A DNA stretch of 64,000 nucleotides from Candidatus Defluviibacterium haderslevense. GTDB lineage: Bacteria > Bacteroidota > Bacteroidia > Chitinophagales > Saprospiraceae. The stretch lies in assembly GCA_016712225.1 (NCBI GenBank), contig JADJRL010000003.1, forward strand, positions 310,001 through 374,000. Reading direction: 5' to 3'. Under the pieces are notes generated by a model. The model worked only from the letters and a program-made list of their open reading frames with translations, made no database searches and was not told the DNA's origin. A program made the position numbers and the translations under genes. Each line of letters opens with the position of its first letter. Within the stretch, counting starts at the first letter, position 1. Of the stretch, positions 46,272 through 55,066 are shown in pieces.

Positions 46272-47879
46272 TTATTTCATTACGAGAATCTTCCCCTTAA
46301 TATTTAATGCTCCCTGAGTAAGAGCAAGATAATACATCCCTGCTGGAACATCAGAAATATCAATTTCCAAATTTCCCGAATGAATAAGTTTTGCTTGATC
46401 AACTAGCTGCCCGGTAGTGCTAAATATTCTATAGATCAAAGGAACTCCAGTAATTAAATCTTCTGATTTTAAGTTCATTTTATGACTTGCTGGATTTGGA
46501 ACTATTTGAAGTCTATTGTTACCATTTTCATCAAATGTATTTGTCTTAGGAGAGACTGCACAAAAAAGATTTAATGGATTATTGAATTGATCCTGAACTT
46601 CTTGGATATGTTCTTTCATTTTTTTTATCCCGCTAATATGATCTCCAGTTACATCCCGTGTCACCGTAATGGCATAGTTCAAACAAAAAATTTGACCGGG
46701 TTCAATCGTAGAAGGTCCAATTCCTTGAACTGATTTTCGATTACCGGGCTTATTATTTGCGCTGACTTCATTCCAATTGGGACTACTATCATTGGGATCC
46801 CCAGTGAATAAAAAATTCGAAAGATTAGATGAACCCGGATTGTATCCTGTGCCTTGTGTAGCAATTCTGGATCCATCTTTCCATCTTCCGGATAAATAAT
46901 GGTAATAATCATTCACTGTACCAGGGCTTCCTGTTTCTGGAGCTTCTGTTGAAATTGGGTCGGTGTAAGAAATAAACCAATTCTTGTGCCGATCATTAAT
47001 ATATGTCAAGCTATTACCCATATTCATTAATGAAATTACAGGAGGTGTTTTACCGAATAATGGATCATTACTGTTTGCAGAGTAAGTGTAGGAAGAATTG
47101 GAAGGAATATCGAATCCAACATAATTGCTTCCGGGATCACCACTATTCATATCACTAAAGAGTCCAATATAAAAATTGTGATAGGTATTGTTAGATTTAT
47201 TTATGATTTTATAGGTAAGATAAATAGTTTGATTGACGGATTCTAAAGAAGATTGATATCCCCAGAGCATTCCCAAAATTTGAAAACCCAAAGGATCACC
47301 TTTAGTAATTGAATGCTTTTCCTTAGTATCATTAAGAATAAAGTAAATGCATTGATCTCCTAAAATTATAGGATATTCTCCCAATTCAGGTTCATACCAT
47401 ACATTATGGTTTAAATCTTCAAAGAGAAATAATCCACTAGTAAAAGCTCTATCTTTATCAAAATTCGATTGCGGAAATTCTTTAATTTCTTTTGGAATGA
47501 CATATCCAGGTTTATTAAAATTCTTTTTATGATCCTCAATCATCGTCTTATTTAATTTCCAAACTTTGTCATACTTTAAATCATAATCAAAAGATTTATA
47601 GTCTGCATCAATAGGCCCATAAAAAAGTTCATGTCCTTTTGAAAAATCTGTTTGTCCTGCAAAATGCAATGCACCTGCAGGATCATATCCACCCATCCAT
47701 AAAGATGTCGAGTTCATTAAGTTTTTGTCGGGATCTGTCTTCAATTTTAATTCTTTAAAAAGTTCACCATTAGAACTCACAGTAGCAATAATATTGTTAA
47801 TGTCTAAGGTTTCTAAAGCCTGAGCTTGTAATAAGAAACACATTCTTAATAAGCAAAATGCTGTAAATAAATATTTCAT
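46272..47879 (-). CDS. Secreted T9SS protein of unknown function
   Basis: 535 residues from the ATG of MKYLFTAFCLLRMCFLLQAQ, a typical signal peptide; a longer frame to 47930 is less likely. The body (about 20-450) has a recurring theme known from many Bacteroidota secreted proteins: LDINNIIATVSSNGELFKEL, SLWMGGYDPAGALHFAGQTD, DYDLKYDKVWKLNKT, and a turn-rich TYKIINKSNNTYHNFYIGLF with SDMNSGDPGSNYVGFD. The end (about 458-535) is a T9SS type A domain starting at IVPNPASHK. No enzyme or ligand motif can be named. The start S-L-W-M-G-G-Y-D-P-A-G phrase is the most diagnostic part. Single gene with terminator. Confidence 0.75.
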   Translation of the reverse strand: MKYLFTAFCLLRMCFLLQAQALETLDINNIIATVSSNGELFKELKLKTDPDKNLMNSTSLWMGGYDPAGALHFAGQTDFSKGHELFYGPIDADYKSFDYDLKYDKVWKLNKTMIEDHKKNFNKPGYVIPKEIKEFPQSNFDKDRAFTSGLFLFEDLNHNVWYEPELGEYPIILGDQCIYFILNDTKEKHSITKGDPLGFQILGMLWGYQSSLESVNQTIYLTYKIINKSNNTYHNFYIGLFSDMNSGDPGSNYVGFDIPSNSSYTYSANSNDPLFGKTPPVISLMNMGNSLTYINDRHKNWFISYTDPISTEAPETGSPGTVNDYYHYLSGRWKDGSRIATQGTGYNPGSSNLSNFLFTGDPNDSSPNWNEVSANNKPGNRKSVQGIGPSTIEPGQIFCLNYAITVTRDVTGDHISGIKKMKEHIQEVQDQFNNPLNLFCAVSPKTNTFDENGNNRLQIVPNPASHKMNLKSEDLITGVPLIYRIFSTTGQLVDQAKLIHSGNLEIDISDVPAGMYYLALTQGALNIKGKILVMK

Positions 47880-48049
47880 AATCGTTAATTTTAAAGGATA
47901 ACGAACCTTTGATGAGAAGTGCTGCTTCAAATACCAAAAACAATAATGCTATACTCTGGGCATTATTGTACTAATCGTACTAAAAATTAATATAAGAAAA
48001 GAAATAAAAAAAATAAACACTGAATAAACTTTATCCAAATTCAATTCAT

Positions 48050-50383
48050 TTAGAGCTTTACTATTTTATTCGATATTAAGAGTTGGTCATCCACTATAAA
48101 CATAAGTTCATATATCCCTGTAGGAAGCAATTTTGTACTCATTTCCATTCTGCCTTTTTGTTGAACTTGAATATCATGTGTCATTATACCATGGATATTT
48201 CGAATTTGGAGACGATATTTTGAATATTTTTTTAGGGATTCGTATGTTACAATGATTTGATCACTAAATGGATTGGGTGTTACTTTAAGTAAGGCTTGTT
48301 TATTGGTTTCTGTCGTTGACACAAGTCCAATATAAGTACTTATGGAATTAGTTAATACAGGCGTGTTGTAATCGAAGTAAATAGATGCTTTATTTCTTAG
48401 CGTAAAGGGTTCATTGGTTGCATTGGGTCTAATAGCGAATTGAACGAAGCCATGTGATGCTATTTCATTAACGCTACTGTCAGGCAAGAATATATTTTTG
48501 AAATAGACTTCCAGAAAACCCAATTTTTTCATGCGCAATTGATACGGATGACTTGCATTCACAACTCGAATACTGGTTGGATCAATGGCCTTGCTTAGTG
48601 TATCGCGAATGGTCACATCGAATGCTGTGTCTGTTCCTGTATTCTGAAATCGTATGGTATAAATAAGTTCTTTATTCTGGTCAGATATGGAATAGTAGTT
48701 TGATTTATTGACCAGCTTATCATTAGGATCGTAAGAAGCTACAATTTTACTATTCCACACGGCTATATCATTAATTGGATTAACATCATTTATAGCATCT
48801 ACTTCTGCGATAAGTTCGAATGGTGTTCCTTGTTTTGCAGATGTTGGTGGTGCTATCTCTATTCTAAAAGATTTACTGCCTTTAATTTCAATGGTATTTG
48901 TATAATCCCATCTCAACAGATTGCCTCCAAGAATAGTGGTATACATAGGATTGGTTCGAATAACATTCCAACCTATTGGAAACTGTAATGTAATAACTGA
49001 TTGCGTTGCTGCAATATTACCAACATTGTTTACTTGCAATGTTACTACACTAGTCCTTCCCGGACGGGCAACAGTTGAATTGATTTGAATTTCTAAATCC
49101 AATAAATCTTTTTCCTGAATCGCGAAATCATATTGTCCGGGAATTTGTCCAAATACATTTCCAACATTAATTTGATAATCACTTGGAATTACAGTTGCGA
49201 CTGCTGGATTGGGGACAGACGCTTTTATCGTATTAATTGCATTCCTTTCCAAGAGTATCGTATATCCATTTTGATTGGAAAAAGTAGCGAAAGATCCTGG
49301 TGCAGAACTGACGATATAATCATTCAATTTGATTTCCTGATTATCAAAAAATCCATTTTTATTTTTATCCAGGAACACAATGCCTTTGACATAATTTGTG
49401 TTTTGGCAACCCAGACTGTCATTATAAATGATATGAAAATTCACTAAAGAATCGTATTTACAGCAGCTTGCATCCTTAAATGTAGCTTTTGCAATTCCTT
49501 CATTATATATTTTCGTGCCATGCCAATCAAATGGTAATTGTGTTGCACAAATATTTCTTGTAGGACCTAACTTTTCAGGATTATTTGTAATACAAATGGA
49601 AGTACATTCCGGCCCTTCCTGATCACATATGGAACCTGAATTAGGATTGCCAATATAAGCTGTCACACAAAGTTGAAAATCAACTCTATCTGGAAGATCA
49701 AGCAATATTTCATTTTTTATTCCTCCTACTATATTCCCATCCAAAGTCCATTCATATGTAGGTACACAATTGCCATTCTGGCCATCCACTTTAAATTTCA
49801 TATTACAAATTCCCTGGCACACTAGGATTTTTCTATCAGGATCATTATTAATTTTGCCTAATGGACTTAATTGAGGCGAAGATCCTCCATTTGTTCTAAT
49901 TGTGAAATCACAAACATCTCCAAGGAAACCATCCACAAACAAATAGTATGTCTTACATGCTATGAAATTTGCATTAATGGTGTATGTGCCTGGCCCATGC
50001 ACGTCATTGTTACAAGCAATTGACTCCTTACAGTCACAATCTCCCCAAATACCATATTGAATTCCTCCCCCAGTAATTGAACAATTGCCTATATTAAATG
50101 TAATGGTAACATTTCCACCTTCAGTAACAAATGCCCACCAAGCAGTATTATGAGAAGCACCTCCTCCGGGACATAATGGTGTGCATCCTGTAGGATTACT
50201 ATAAACAGGATTTGAACAGCTATAACCATTTAATTCATCGAGTGAGCATAACACATTCGCGTCTTTACAATTATCTGCAGAAGGAGGACTGCATTGAGCG
50301 ATAGCAGTCTGTCCAGTATATATAGATAGAAATAAAAAGATCGTGTAAGGAAGGATGTAATAAATATTTCTATATAAGTTCAT
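48050..50383 (-). CDS. Secreted Cys-rich T9SS protein with SdrD-like, CARDB-like and DUF11-like domains
   Basis: 777 residues from the ATG before the leader (NLYRNIYYILPYTIFLFLSI). Residues about 30-270 are the Cys-rich double module shared with the genes at 13155 and 50438 (NCKDANVLCSLDELNGYSC, GIWGDCDCKESIACNND). A Cys/His segment RNICATQLPFDWHGTKI follows, then an SdrD-like calcium-type turn (GIVFLDKNKNGFFDNQEI), a CARDB-like sandwich (LDLEIQINSTVARPGRTSVV), and a DUF11/YDPNDK region (ASYDPNDKLVNKSNYY, YTIRFQNTGTDTAFDVTIRD). The T9SS domain begins at TPNPFSDQI. It lies 54 nt behind its tandem paralogue. Likely a long cell-surface adhesin or structural protein. Confidence 0.8.
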   Translation of the reverse strand: MNLYRNIYYILPYTIFLFLSIYTGQTAIAQCSPPSADNCKDANVLCSLDELNGYSCSNPVYSNPTGCTPLCPGGGASHNTAWWAFVTEGGNVTITFNIGNCSITGGGIQYGIWGDCDCKESIACNNDVHGPGTYTINANFIACKTYYLFVDGFLGDVCDFTIRTNGGSSPQLSPLGKINNDPDRKILVCQGICNMKFKVDGQNGNCVPTYEWTLDGNIVGGIKNEILLDLPDRVDFQLCVTAYIGNPNSGSICDQEGPECTSICITNNPEKLGPTRNICATQLPFDWHGTKIYNEGIAKATFKDASCCKYDSLVNFHIIYNDSLGCQNTNYVKGIVFLDKNKNGFFDNQEIKLNDYIVSSAPGSFATFSNQNGYTILLERNAINTIKASVPNPAVATVIPSDYQINVGNVFGQIPGQYDFAIQEKDLLDLEIQINSTVARPGRTSVVTLQVNNVGNIAATQSVITLQFPIGWNVIRTNPMYTTILGGNLLRWDYTNTIEIKGSKSFRIEIAPPTSAKQGTPFELIAEVDAINDVNPINDIAVWNSKIVASYDPNDKLVNKSNYYSISDQNKELIYTIRFQNTGTDTAFDVTIRDTLSKAIDPTSIRVVNASHPYQLRMKKLGFLEVYFKNIFLPDSSVNEIASHGFVQFAIRPNATNEPFTLRNKASIYFDYNTPVLTNSISTYIGLVSTTETNKQALLKVTPNPFSDQIIVTYESLKKYSKYRLQIRNIHGIMTHDIQVQQKGRMEMSTKLLPTGIYELMFIVDDQLLISNKIVKL

Positions 50384-50437
50384 TTTTTTGTTTACATTTT
50401 TAAGAAATAACATTGCTATGTTAGAAAATACAAAGTT

Positions 50438-52381
50438 CTATTCATTCCCAGTTATCATCATTTTTAATGTCTGAATTTTATTTTTTTGATTGACTTTGAT
50501 GAAATATGTTCCATTTGGAATTTGTTGCTTTTGCAGATCTAAATTTAATTTTGAAGAATATGTAATTCCACTTTTTCTATAATATGAAGTTCCATCTAAA
50601 GAAATAATTTCAATGGACGTTTTTGTATATGACAAAAGACCATCTAACGTAAATATTCCTTGATTAGGATTAGGCATGATTCTAATAGTATTATTAGAAT
50701 TTGCATCTTGAACATCTGTAGTTTTTAATGATACTGAAATACATTGTGGAACAACTGAATTACAAATACTATCAATTGTTAAACAGATTTTCCCAAAAGT
50801 TTCAGTTGAATCCCATTTTATTCTGATCTCACTACTATCATTCAGATTCTTAGTGAGTATTGTTCCTCCAGTGACGGTCCAATGATATTTTTTTAATGCA
50901 CTATTTTGCTTTACTGTATCAACATACGTAGAGATCATATTTCTGAATGCTGAAGTATCGCCTGAAAGAAAAAAATTCGGAGTAAAATTTTCATTGATGC
51001 CTTCGCAAAAATCAAAATAGCAAGTTTTAATCATAGTACCAAGTTTGACATTAACCTTCATTTCAAGACAGTAAATATCCTTTTTATCCACAAGTATTTT
51101 CTCCTTTGTATCAATACTATTTTTTGTAAAGTCTTTCTGCAAGTACCACTTGTAAGCATATTCATAAATTTCCCCACCGCCACATGTCTTGGTTCGATTA
51201 ACAATTCTAGGACTTATTTCTATCTTCCCATTAACACATTCTTCAGTAAATGTTATATTAAAATCAAGAAATATAGCGGTCAATTTATAAGTACTATCAC
51301 ATCTGTATGGCACAGTAGCTTTTGACAATAATAGAATTTTATCTAAAACACAAGAACTATATGATTGTCTTGTTGTAGGGTCGGTATATATTTCCGTTTT
51401 ATCACATCCTATGTGGAATACATTTGGTGGTATCGGTATTGGCAATATACTAAAAGTCACAACTGAATCGAAAATACAACAATCAGTACCCTTGAACGTA
51501 TTTCTATACTCTCCAGGTTCCTTAATCTCTTGACTATGCCATTTATGTGGTATTTGCTCTGCACATAAAATTCTTGGTATTCCAAGCTTATCCCAAATAG
51601 GACGAACTTCAATTGTTACACATTCTGGACCTTCCTGATCACATATTGAACCTGAGGAAGGGTTACCTATGTATGCCGTAACACAAAGTTGAAAATCCCC
51701 TTCGTCAGGAAAGTCTAAGTCTATATTATCATCATCTCCTCCTACAATATTTCCATCGAGAGTCCATTCATAGGTAGGTTCACAATTTCCATTCTGACCA
51801 GCTACTTTGAAATTTTTATTACAAGCTCCTTTACATAATTGAATTCTTCTGTCTAGGTCTTCATTTATTTTAGTTAGCTTTTTTAAGTTAGGCATAGCAC
51901 CTCCGGAAGTTGCAATTGTAAAATCACAAACATCTCCTGAACATCCATCTACAAAAATGTAATACGTTTTGCAAGCTGTTAAGTTAGCTGTAATGGTAAA
52001 TTGCCCAGGACCATTACAATTAGGATTACAGGCCACAGATTCAGAACAATCGCAATCACCCCAAATACCCATTTGGACTCCAGTACCATTCACCGAACAA
52101 TTTTGATACGTAATAGTAATTGTTACCATTCCTCCTTCCGTTACAAACGCCCACCAAGCTGTATTGTGAGCTCCACCGCCTGAAGGACATAAGGGGCTAC
52201 AACCTGTTGGATTACTATAATTGGGATTCAAACAGGAATAACCATTTAATTCATCTAGTGAACACAATACATTAGCATCTTCACAATTATCAACCGATGG
52301 CGGTGTGCATTGAGCGTTAGATTGGGTTGGTTCAATTAAAAATATACAAAATATGTATATTGCAAATATTGTTCTATTCAT
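50438..52381 (-). CDS. Secreted Cys-rich T9SS protein, first of a tandem pair
   Basis: 647 residues from the ATG of MNRTIFAIYIFCIFLIEPTQ; a longer frame to 52420 is unlikely. The first about 260 mature residues (DNCEDANVLCSLDELNGYSC, GGGAHNTAWWAFVTEGG, GIWGDCDCSESVACNPN, YEWTLDGNIVGGDDDN) match the paralogue that follows and the one at 13155. The C-terminal half is that of the 13155 gene type: MISTYVDTVKQNSALKKYHW, RIKWDSTETFGKICLTIDS, with the T9SS domain from MPNPNQGIF. So the pair shares only the N-terminal module, while the 13155 and 50438 genes share both ends. It is probably co-transcribed with 48050. Function unknown. Confidence 0.78.
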   Translation of the reverse strand: MNRTIFAIYIFCIFLIEPTQSNAQCTPPSVDNCEDANVLCSLDELNGYSCLNPNYSNPTGCSPLCPSGGGAHNTAWWAFVTEGGMVTITITYQNCSVNGTGVQMGIWGDCDCSESVACNPNCNGPGQFTITANLTACKTYYIFVDGCSGDVCDFTIATSGGAMPNLKKLTKINEDLDRRIQLCKGACNKNFKVAGQNGNCEPTYEWTLDGNIVGGDDDNIDLDFPDEGDFQLCVTAYIGNPSSGSICDQEGPECVTIEVRPIWDKLGIPRILCAEQIPHKWHSQEIKEPGEYRNTFKGTDCCIFDSVVTFSILPIPIPPNVFHIGCDKTEIYTDPTTRQSYSSCVLDKILLLSKATVPYRCDSTYKLTAIFLDFNITFTEECVNGKIEISPRIVNRTKTCGGGEIYEYAYKWYLQKDFTKNSIDTKEKILVDKKDIYCLEMKVNVKLGTMIKTCYFDFCEGINENFTPNFFLSGDTSAFRNMISTYVDTVKQNSALKKYHWTVTGGTILTKNLNDSSEIRIKWDSTETFGKICLTIDSICNSVVPQCISVSLKTTDVQDANSNNTIRIMPNPNQGIFTLDGLLSYTKTSIEIISLDGTSYYRKSGITYSSKLNLDLQKQQIPNGTYFIKVNQKNKIQTLKMMITGNE

Positions 52382-52482
52382 CACAATAAAATAAAGTTCA
52401 TCAGAATTATTCCGAAGCAAGTGTCAATTATTGTCAAGACCCTTGAACACCTTGAATCGCTGCTTGAATAAATATTAAATGA

Positions 52483-52514
52483 TTCGATCATCAAAGTCTG
52501 TGACGTCGATGCCA
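52483..52514. repeat. REP-like palindrome, copy 4 (degenerate)
   Basis: GATCATCAAAGTC-TGT-GACGTCGATGCC keeps the flanks and right-hand part of the 18.9-kb elements, but several stem pairs are lost. Located upstream of the tandem Cys-rich pair. Confidence 0.65.
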
Positions 52515-52602
52515 TTTAACTTTTAAGCAAAAATATCAAAATTTAAAGTACAATATTATTCCGATTATATTAATTGCAAAGGGAAAAAATTTAAACAAGA
52601 CA

Positions 52603-52628
52603 TCGCAGTTAAAAACTGCGACGATCGT
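52603..52628. repeat. REP-like palindrome with a different stem
   Basis: CGCAGTT (52604-52610), AAA, AACTGCG (52614-52620), bounded by CAT on the left and ACGATCG on the right. These are the same flanks that bound the CGAAGTC/GACTTCG elements when read in reverse, so the stem has changed in both arms together. Confidence 0.68.
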
Positions 52629-52671
52629 GGTTTATTAATAATTAGAACAGAAATTTCAAAAATTCATTTTT

Positions 52672-52705
52672 AATCGATCGTCAAAGTCTCTGACTTCGAT
52701 GCCAC
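52672..52705. repeat. REP-like palindrome, copy 5
   Basis: ATCGATCGT-CAAAGTC-TCT-GACTTCG-ATGCCACTT: same element as at 18953-19031, one arm carrying the G-to-A change also seen in copy 3. It lies about 20 bases after the stop of the delta-60 gene. Confidence 0.76.
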
Positions 52706-52725
52706 TTAAACTTTATTCAAAAATA

Positions 52726-54291
52726 TCAGAATCGATTCCCATATTTTATAAATTTCTTTATCGTTTGATGACGGCCTTGTTCTAAATTTATAAAATATAT
52801 TCCATCTGTCAAACTGGAAATATCAATTTTGTTTTGGTATTTACCTTTCATTACCAATACTCCCACAGCATTTATGATCTCGAAATTGAAATGATCATCA
52901 TTATTTAAACTAATATTTAAATACTTTGATGTTGGATTCGGAAATACGCTTATTTGATTTTTTTTATCGCCGACCTTTTTTGTTGAGGTAATCATATTAT
53001 TATACCGCGCAACAGCAAAATCAGTAACGCCAGCCTTAAACGAAATTCCAGCCACAATAATTTTATCGTCACTTTGTAGTGCAATGGCTTTGGCCTCATC
53101 ATCTGCATTTCCAAAATCAGTAATCACTTTACCATCTTGCCCAAAACTATCATCTATGCTTCCATCTTTATGATAACGTTTAATCATAAAATTTTGTCCG
53201 CTTGCATCACTACGGTACCCTGTTACTAAAATTTTTTCATCACTTTGAAGGGCTACGGTATAAGCCAACTCAATAAAGCTTCCAAAACTACTTGAAAACA
53301 CATATCCATCTATATCAAATGTAGTATCCACACTCCCATCAGTATTATACCTCGCCAAAACATACCCTAGGCCATTTCCATTATCGGTGGCAGCGCCTAA
53401 AACTAATTTTTGATCACTTTGTAACACCATAGAATTCGTTCTAGCGCTTGAATTGACAATGATTGTGTATAATTTGCCATCTTGATCAAAAGTATTATCT
53501 AAGCTCCCATCACTGTTGTATCTGACGATTACCATTAACCCTCTTGTTGCCTGGGTCTTACTATAGGCTGTAACTACTATTTTTCCATCATTTTGAATGA
53601 CTAATGAATTTGCAAAATCATAAAGACTTCCCAAATCTGTAACAACTATTCCATCCACATCAAAAGTATTGTCCAAAGTACCATCACTATTGAAACGTAT
53701 GACTGCAATATTAAAATCAATGGCATCATTACTTACCCCTCCAGTCACCACAATTTTCCCATCCTTCTGAATAGCTATAGCATAAACTTCAGTGAATACC
53801 GCTCCAATTGCTGAAGTCAGAATACCCGTGTGATTAAAGCTGGTATCTAGACTTCCGTTAATATTATATCTCACCAGAATCATCACTTCTGTAACACCAA
53901 TGGAACTTGATCCTGCTGCTAGTATTTTTCCATCTTTTTGTAAAGCCACTGAATAGGCCCTAACATTTGATCCGGATATAGCTGTCGTCACAATGCCATC
54001 AGTATCGAAGCTTTTATCCAAACTTCCATTCTCATTATATCTCACGAGAACCATATCATTCTCCGGAGCGCCTCGATAGCCTGCAACTATTATTTTACCA
54101 TCTTTTTGCAGGAGGATAGATTGCGCCTCTGCCTCTTTACTTGCTGCATGTGTAGTGACTTTTCCATCTGAATCAAAAGTAAGATCTAAGGATCCGTTTT
54201 GAGCTTGTGCGCCATTCATTGAGAATAGGGCAATGATGACAATAATTATTTTTGAAAAGAAGGTATAATTTGTATTCATATTTTGATTCAT
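52726..54291 (-). CDS. Secreted T9SS protein with seven delta-60-type repeats
   Basis: 521 residues. A signal peptide (about 13-31, SKIIIVIIALFSMNGAQAQ) follows either ATG at 54291 or the one four codons later. Seven repeats of about 55-60 residues have the delta-60 pattern NGSLD-x-TFD-x-DG-x-VTT, LQ-x-DGKI-x-VAG, VRYN-x-DGSLD (for example SILLQKDGKIIVAGYRG), a known bacterial beta-propeller-like repeat. The end is a T9SS domain starting at FPNPTSKYL. The middle of repeat 5 carries a variant DQKLVLG. Such proteins are frequent at the Bacteroidota surface, but no activity is known. Intergenic REP-like element follows. Function likely binding or structural. Confidence 0.85.
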   Translation of the reverse strand: MNQNMNTNYTFFSKIIIVIIALFSMNGAQAQNGSLDLTFDSDGKVTTHAASKEAEAQSILLQKDGKIIVAGYRGAPENDMVLVRYNENGSLDKSFDTDGIVTTAISGSNVRAYSVALQKDGKILAAGSSSIGVTEVMILVRYNINGSLDTSFNHTGILTSAIGAVFTEVYAIAIQKDGKIVVTGGVSNDAIDFNIAVIRFNSDGTLDNTFDVDGIVVTDLGSLYDFANSLVIQNDGKIVVTAYSKTQATRGLMVIVRYNSDGSLDNTFDQDGKLYTIIVNSSARTNSMVLQSDQKLVLGAATDNGNGLGYVLARYNTDGSVDTTFDIDGYVFSSSFGSFIELAYTVALQSDEKILVTGYRSDASGQNFMIKRYHKDGSIDDSFGQDGKVITDFGNADDEAKAIALQSDDKIIVAGISFKAGVTDFAVARYNNMITSTKKVGDKKNQISVFPNPTSKYLNISLNNDDHFNFEIINAVGVLVMKGKYQNKIDISSLTDGIYFINLEQGRHQTIKKFIKYGNRF

Positions 54292-54472
54292 TAGGCTCTT
54301 GTTTTGATTTAAACCATTTAAATGAATGCGTAAAATACAGCTTATTTTCGAAATTGTACCTAATCTATTTTATTCAATAAAGTATTTTAGTTTCAGAACT
54401 TATTGCCATTTTGACAATATGATCATCAATAGAGCAAATTCGCAATTTAAACTAAAGGAAAAATATATAATA

Positions 54473-54850
54473 TTAAGTAGTTATATAAATTTGGATCGGC
54501 CTTAAAGGATAAGCCGTTAAAAAATGATGGAATGAAACCGTTAAAAATTCAAAACTGTATGAGCTCAACAGAATGCTAAAAAAAAGAACAAAAATGCGAG
54601 CTGAGCAAGTGCAAAGCCAAGCCAAAGAAAAAAGAAAGTGGCGAGTTTTTTGAATTTAGGTTTCATGAAATCATTTTAGGCTTAGACTTTACAGCCTAGA
54701 ATTTTTGGTTCTTTTTTTTCATGAAAAAAGAACAAAAATTAGTAATTAATACGAAAATTAATAATTTAGAAGGATGTCAAACCACCATAATATTTTTGCA
54801 AACGCATTTCTAGTTTGTGTATGATAAGGAGTTCTGTGCTTATTTAATAC
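54473..54850. repeat. Dispersed intergenic repeat, copy B
   Basis: About 378 bases aligning with 43181-43655 at roughly three quarters identity by eye, in the same orientation. The core with TTTCATGAAAT and TTCATGAAAAAAGAAC, the start TTGGATCGGCCTTAA and the end GGAGTTCTGT are shared. It lacks the inserted hairpins of copy A. It fills most of the 54292-55066 gap; in the rest of that gap I see nothing. Confidence 0.8.
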
Positions 54851-55066
54851 AATGATTTTTAGACCATTCACTTAGGTATAAACTAAATAATATACATTTT
54901 CTAATTGAGTAAGTGATTTAACTTATACATTTTCCAAAGTTTAATAGTATACCTCTTTTTAGATGTCCTACTGAATATGACAATAGATGACTCAATCGAT
55001 GTTATAAGATGAACAGAAACTTATATCCCACCATAGTATTAAAAAATGTAATTAGTTTGCGCTTGT

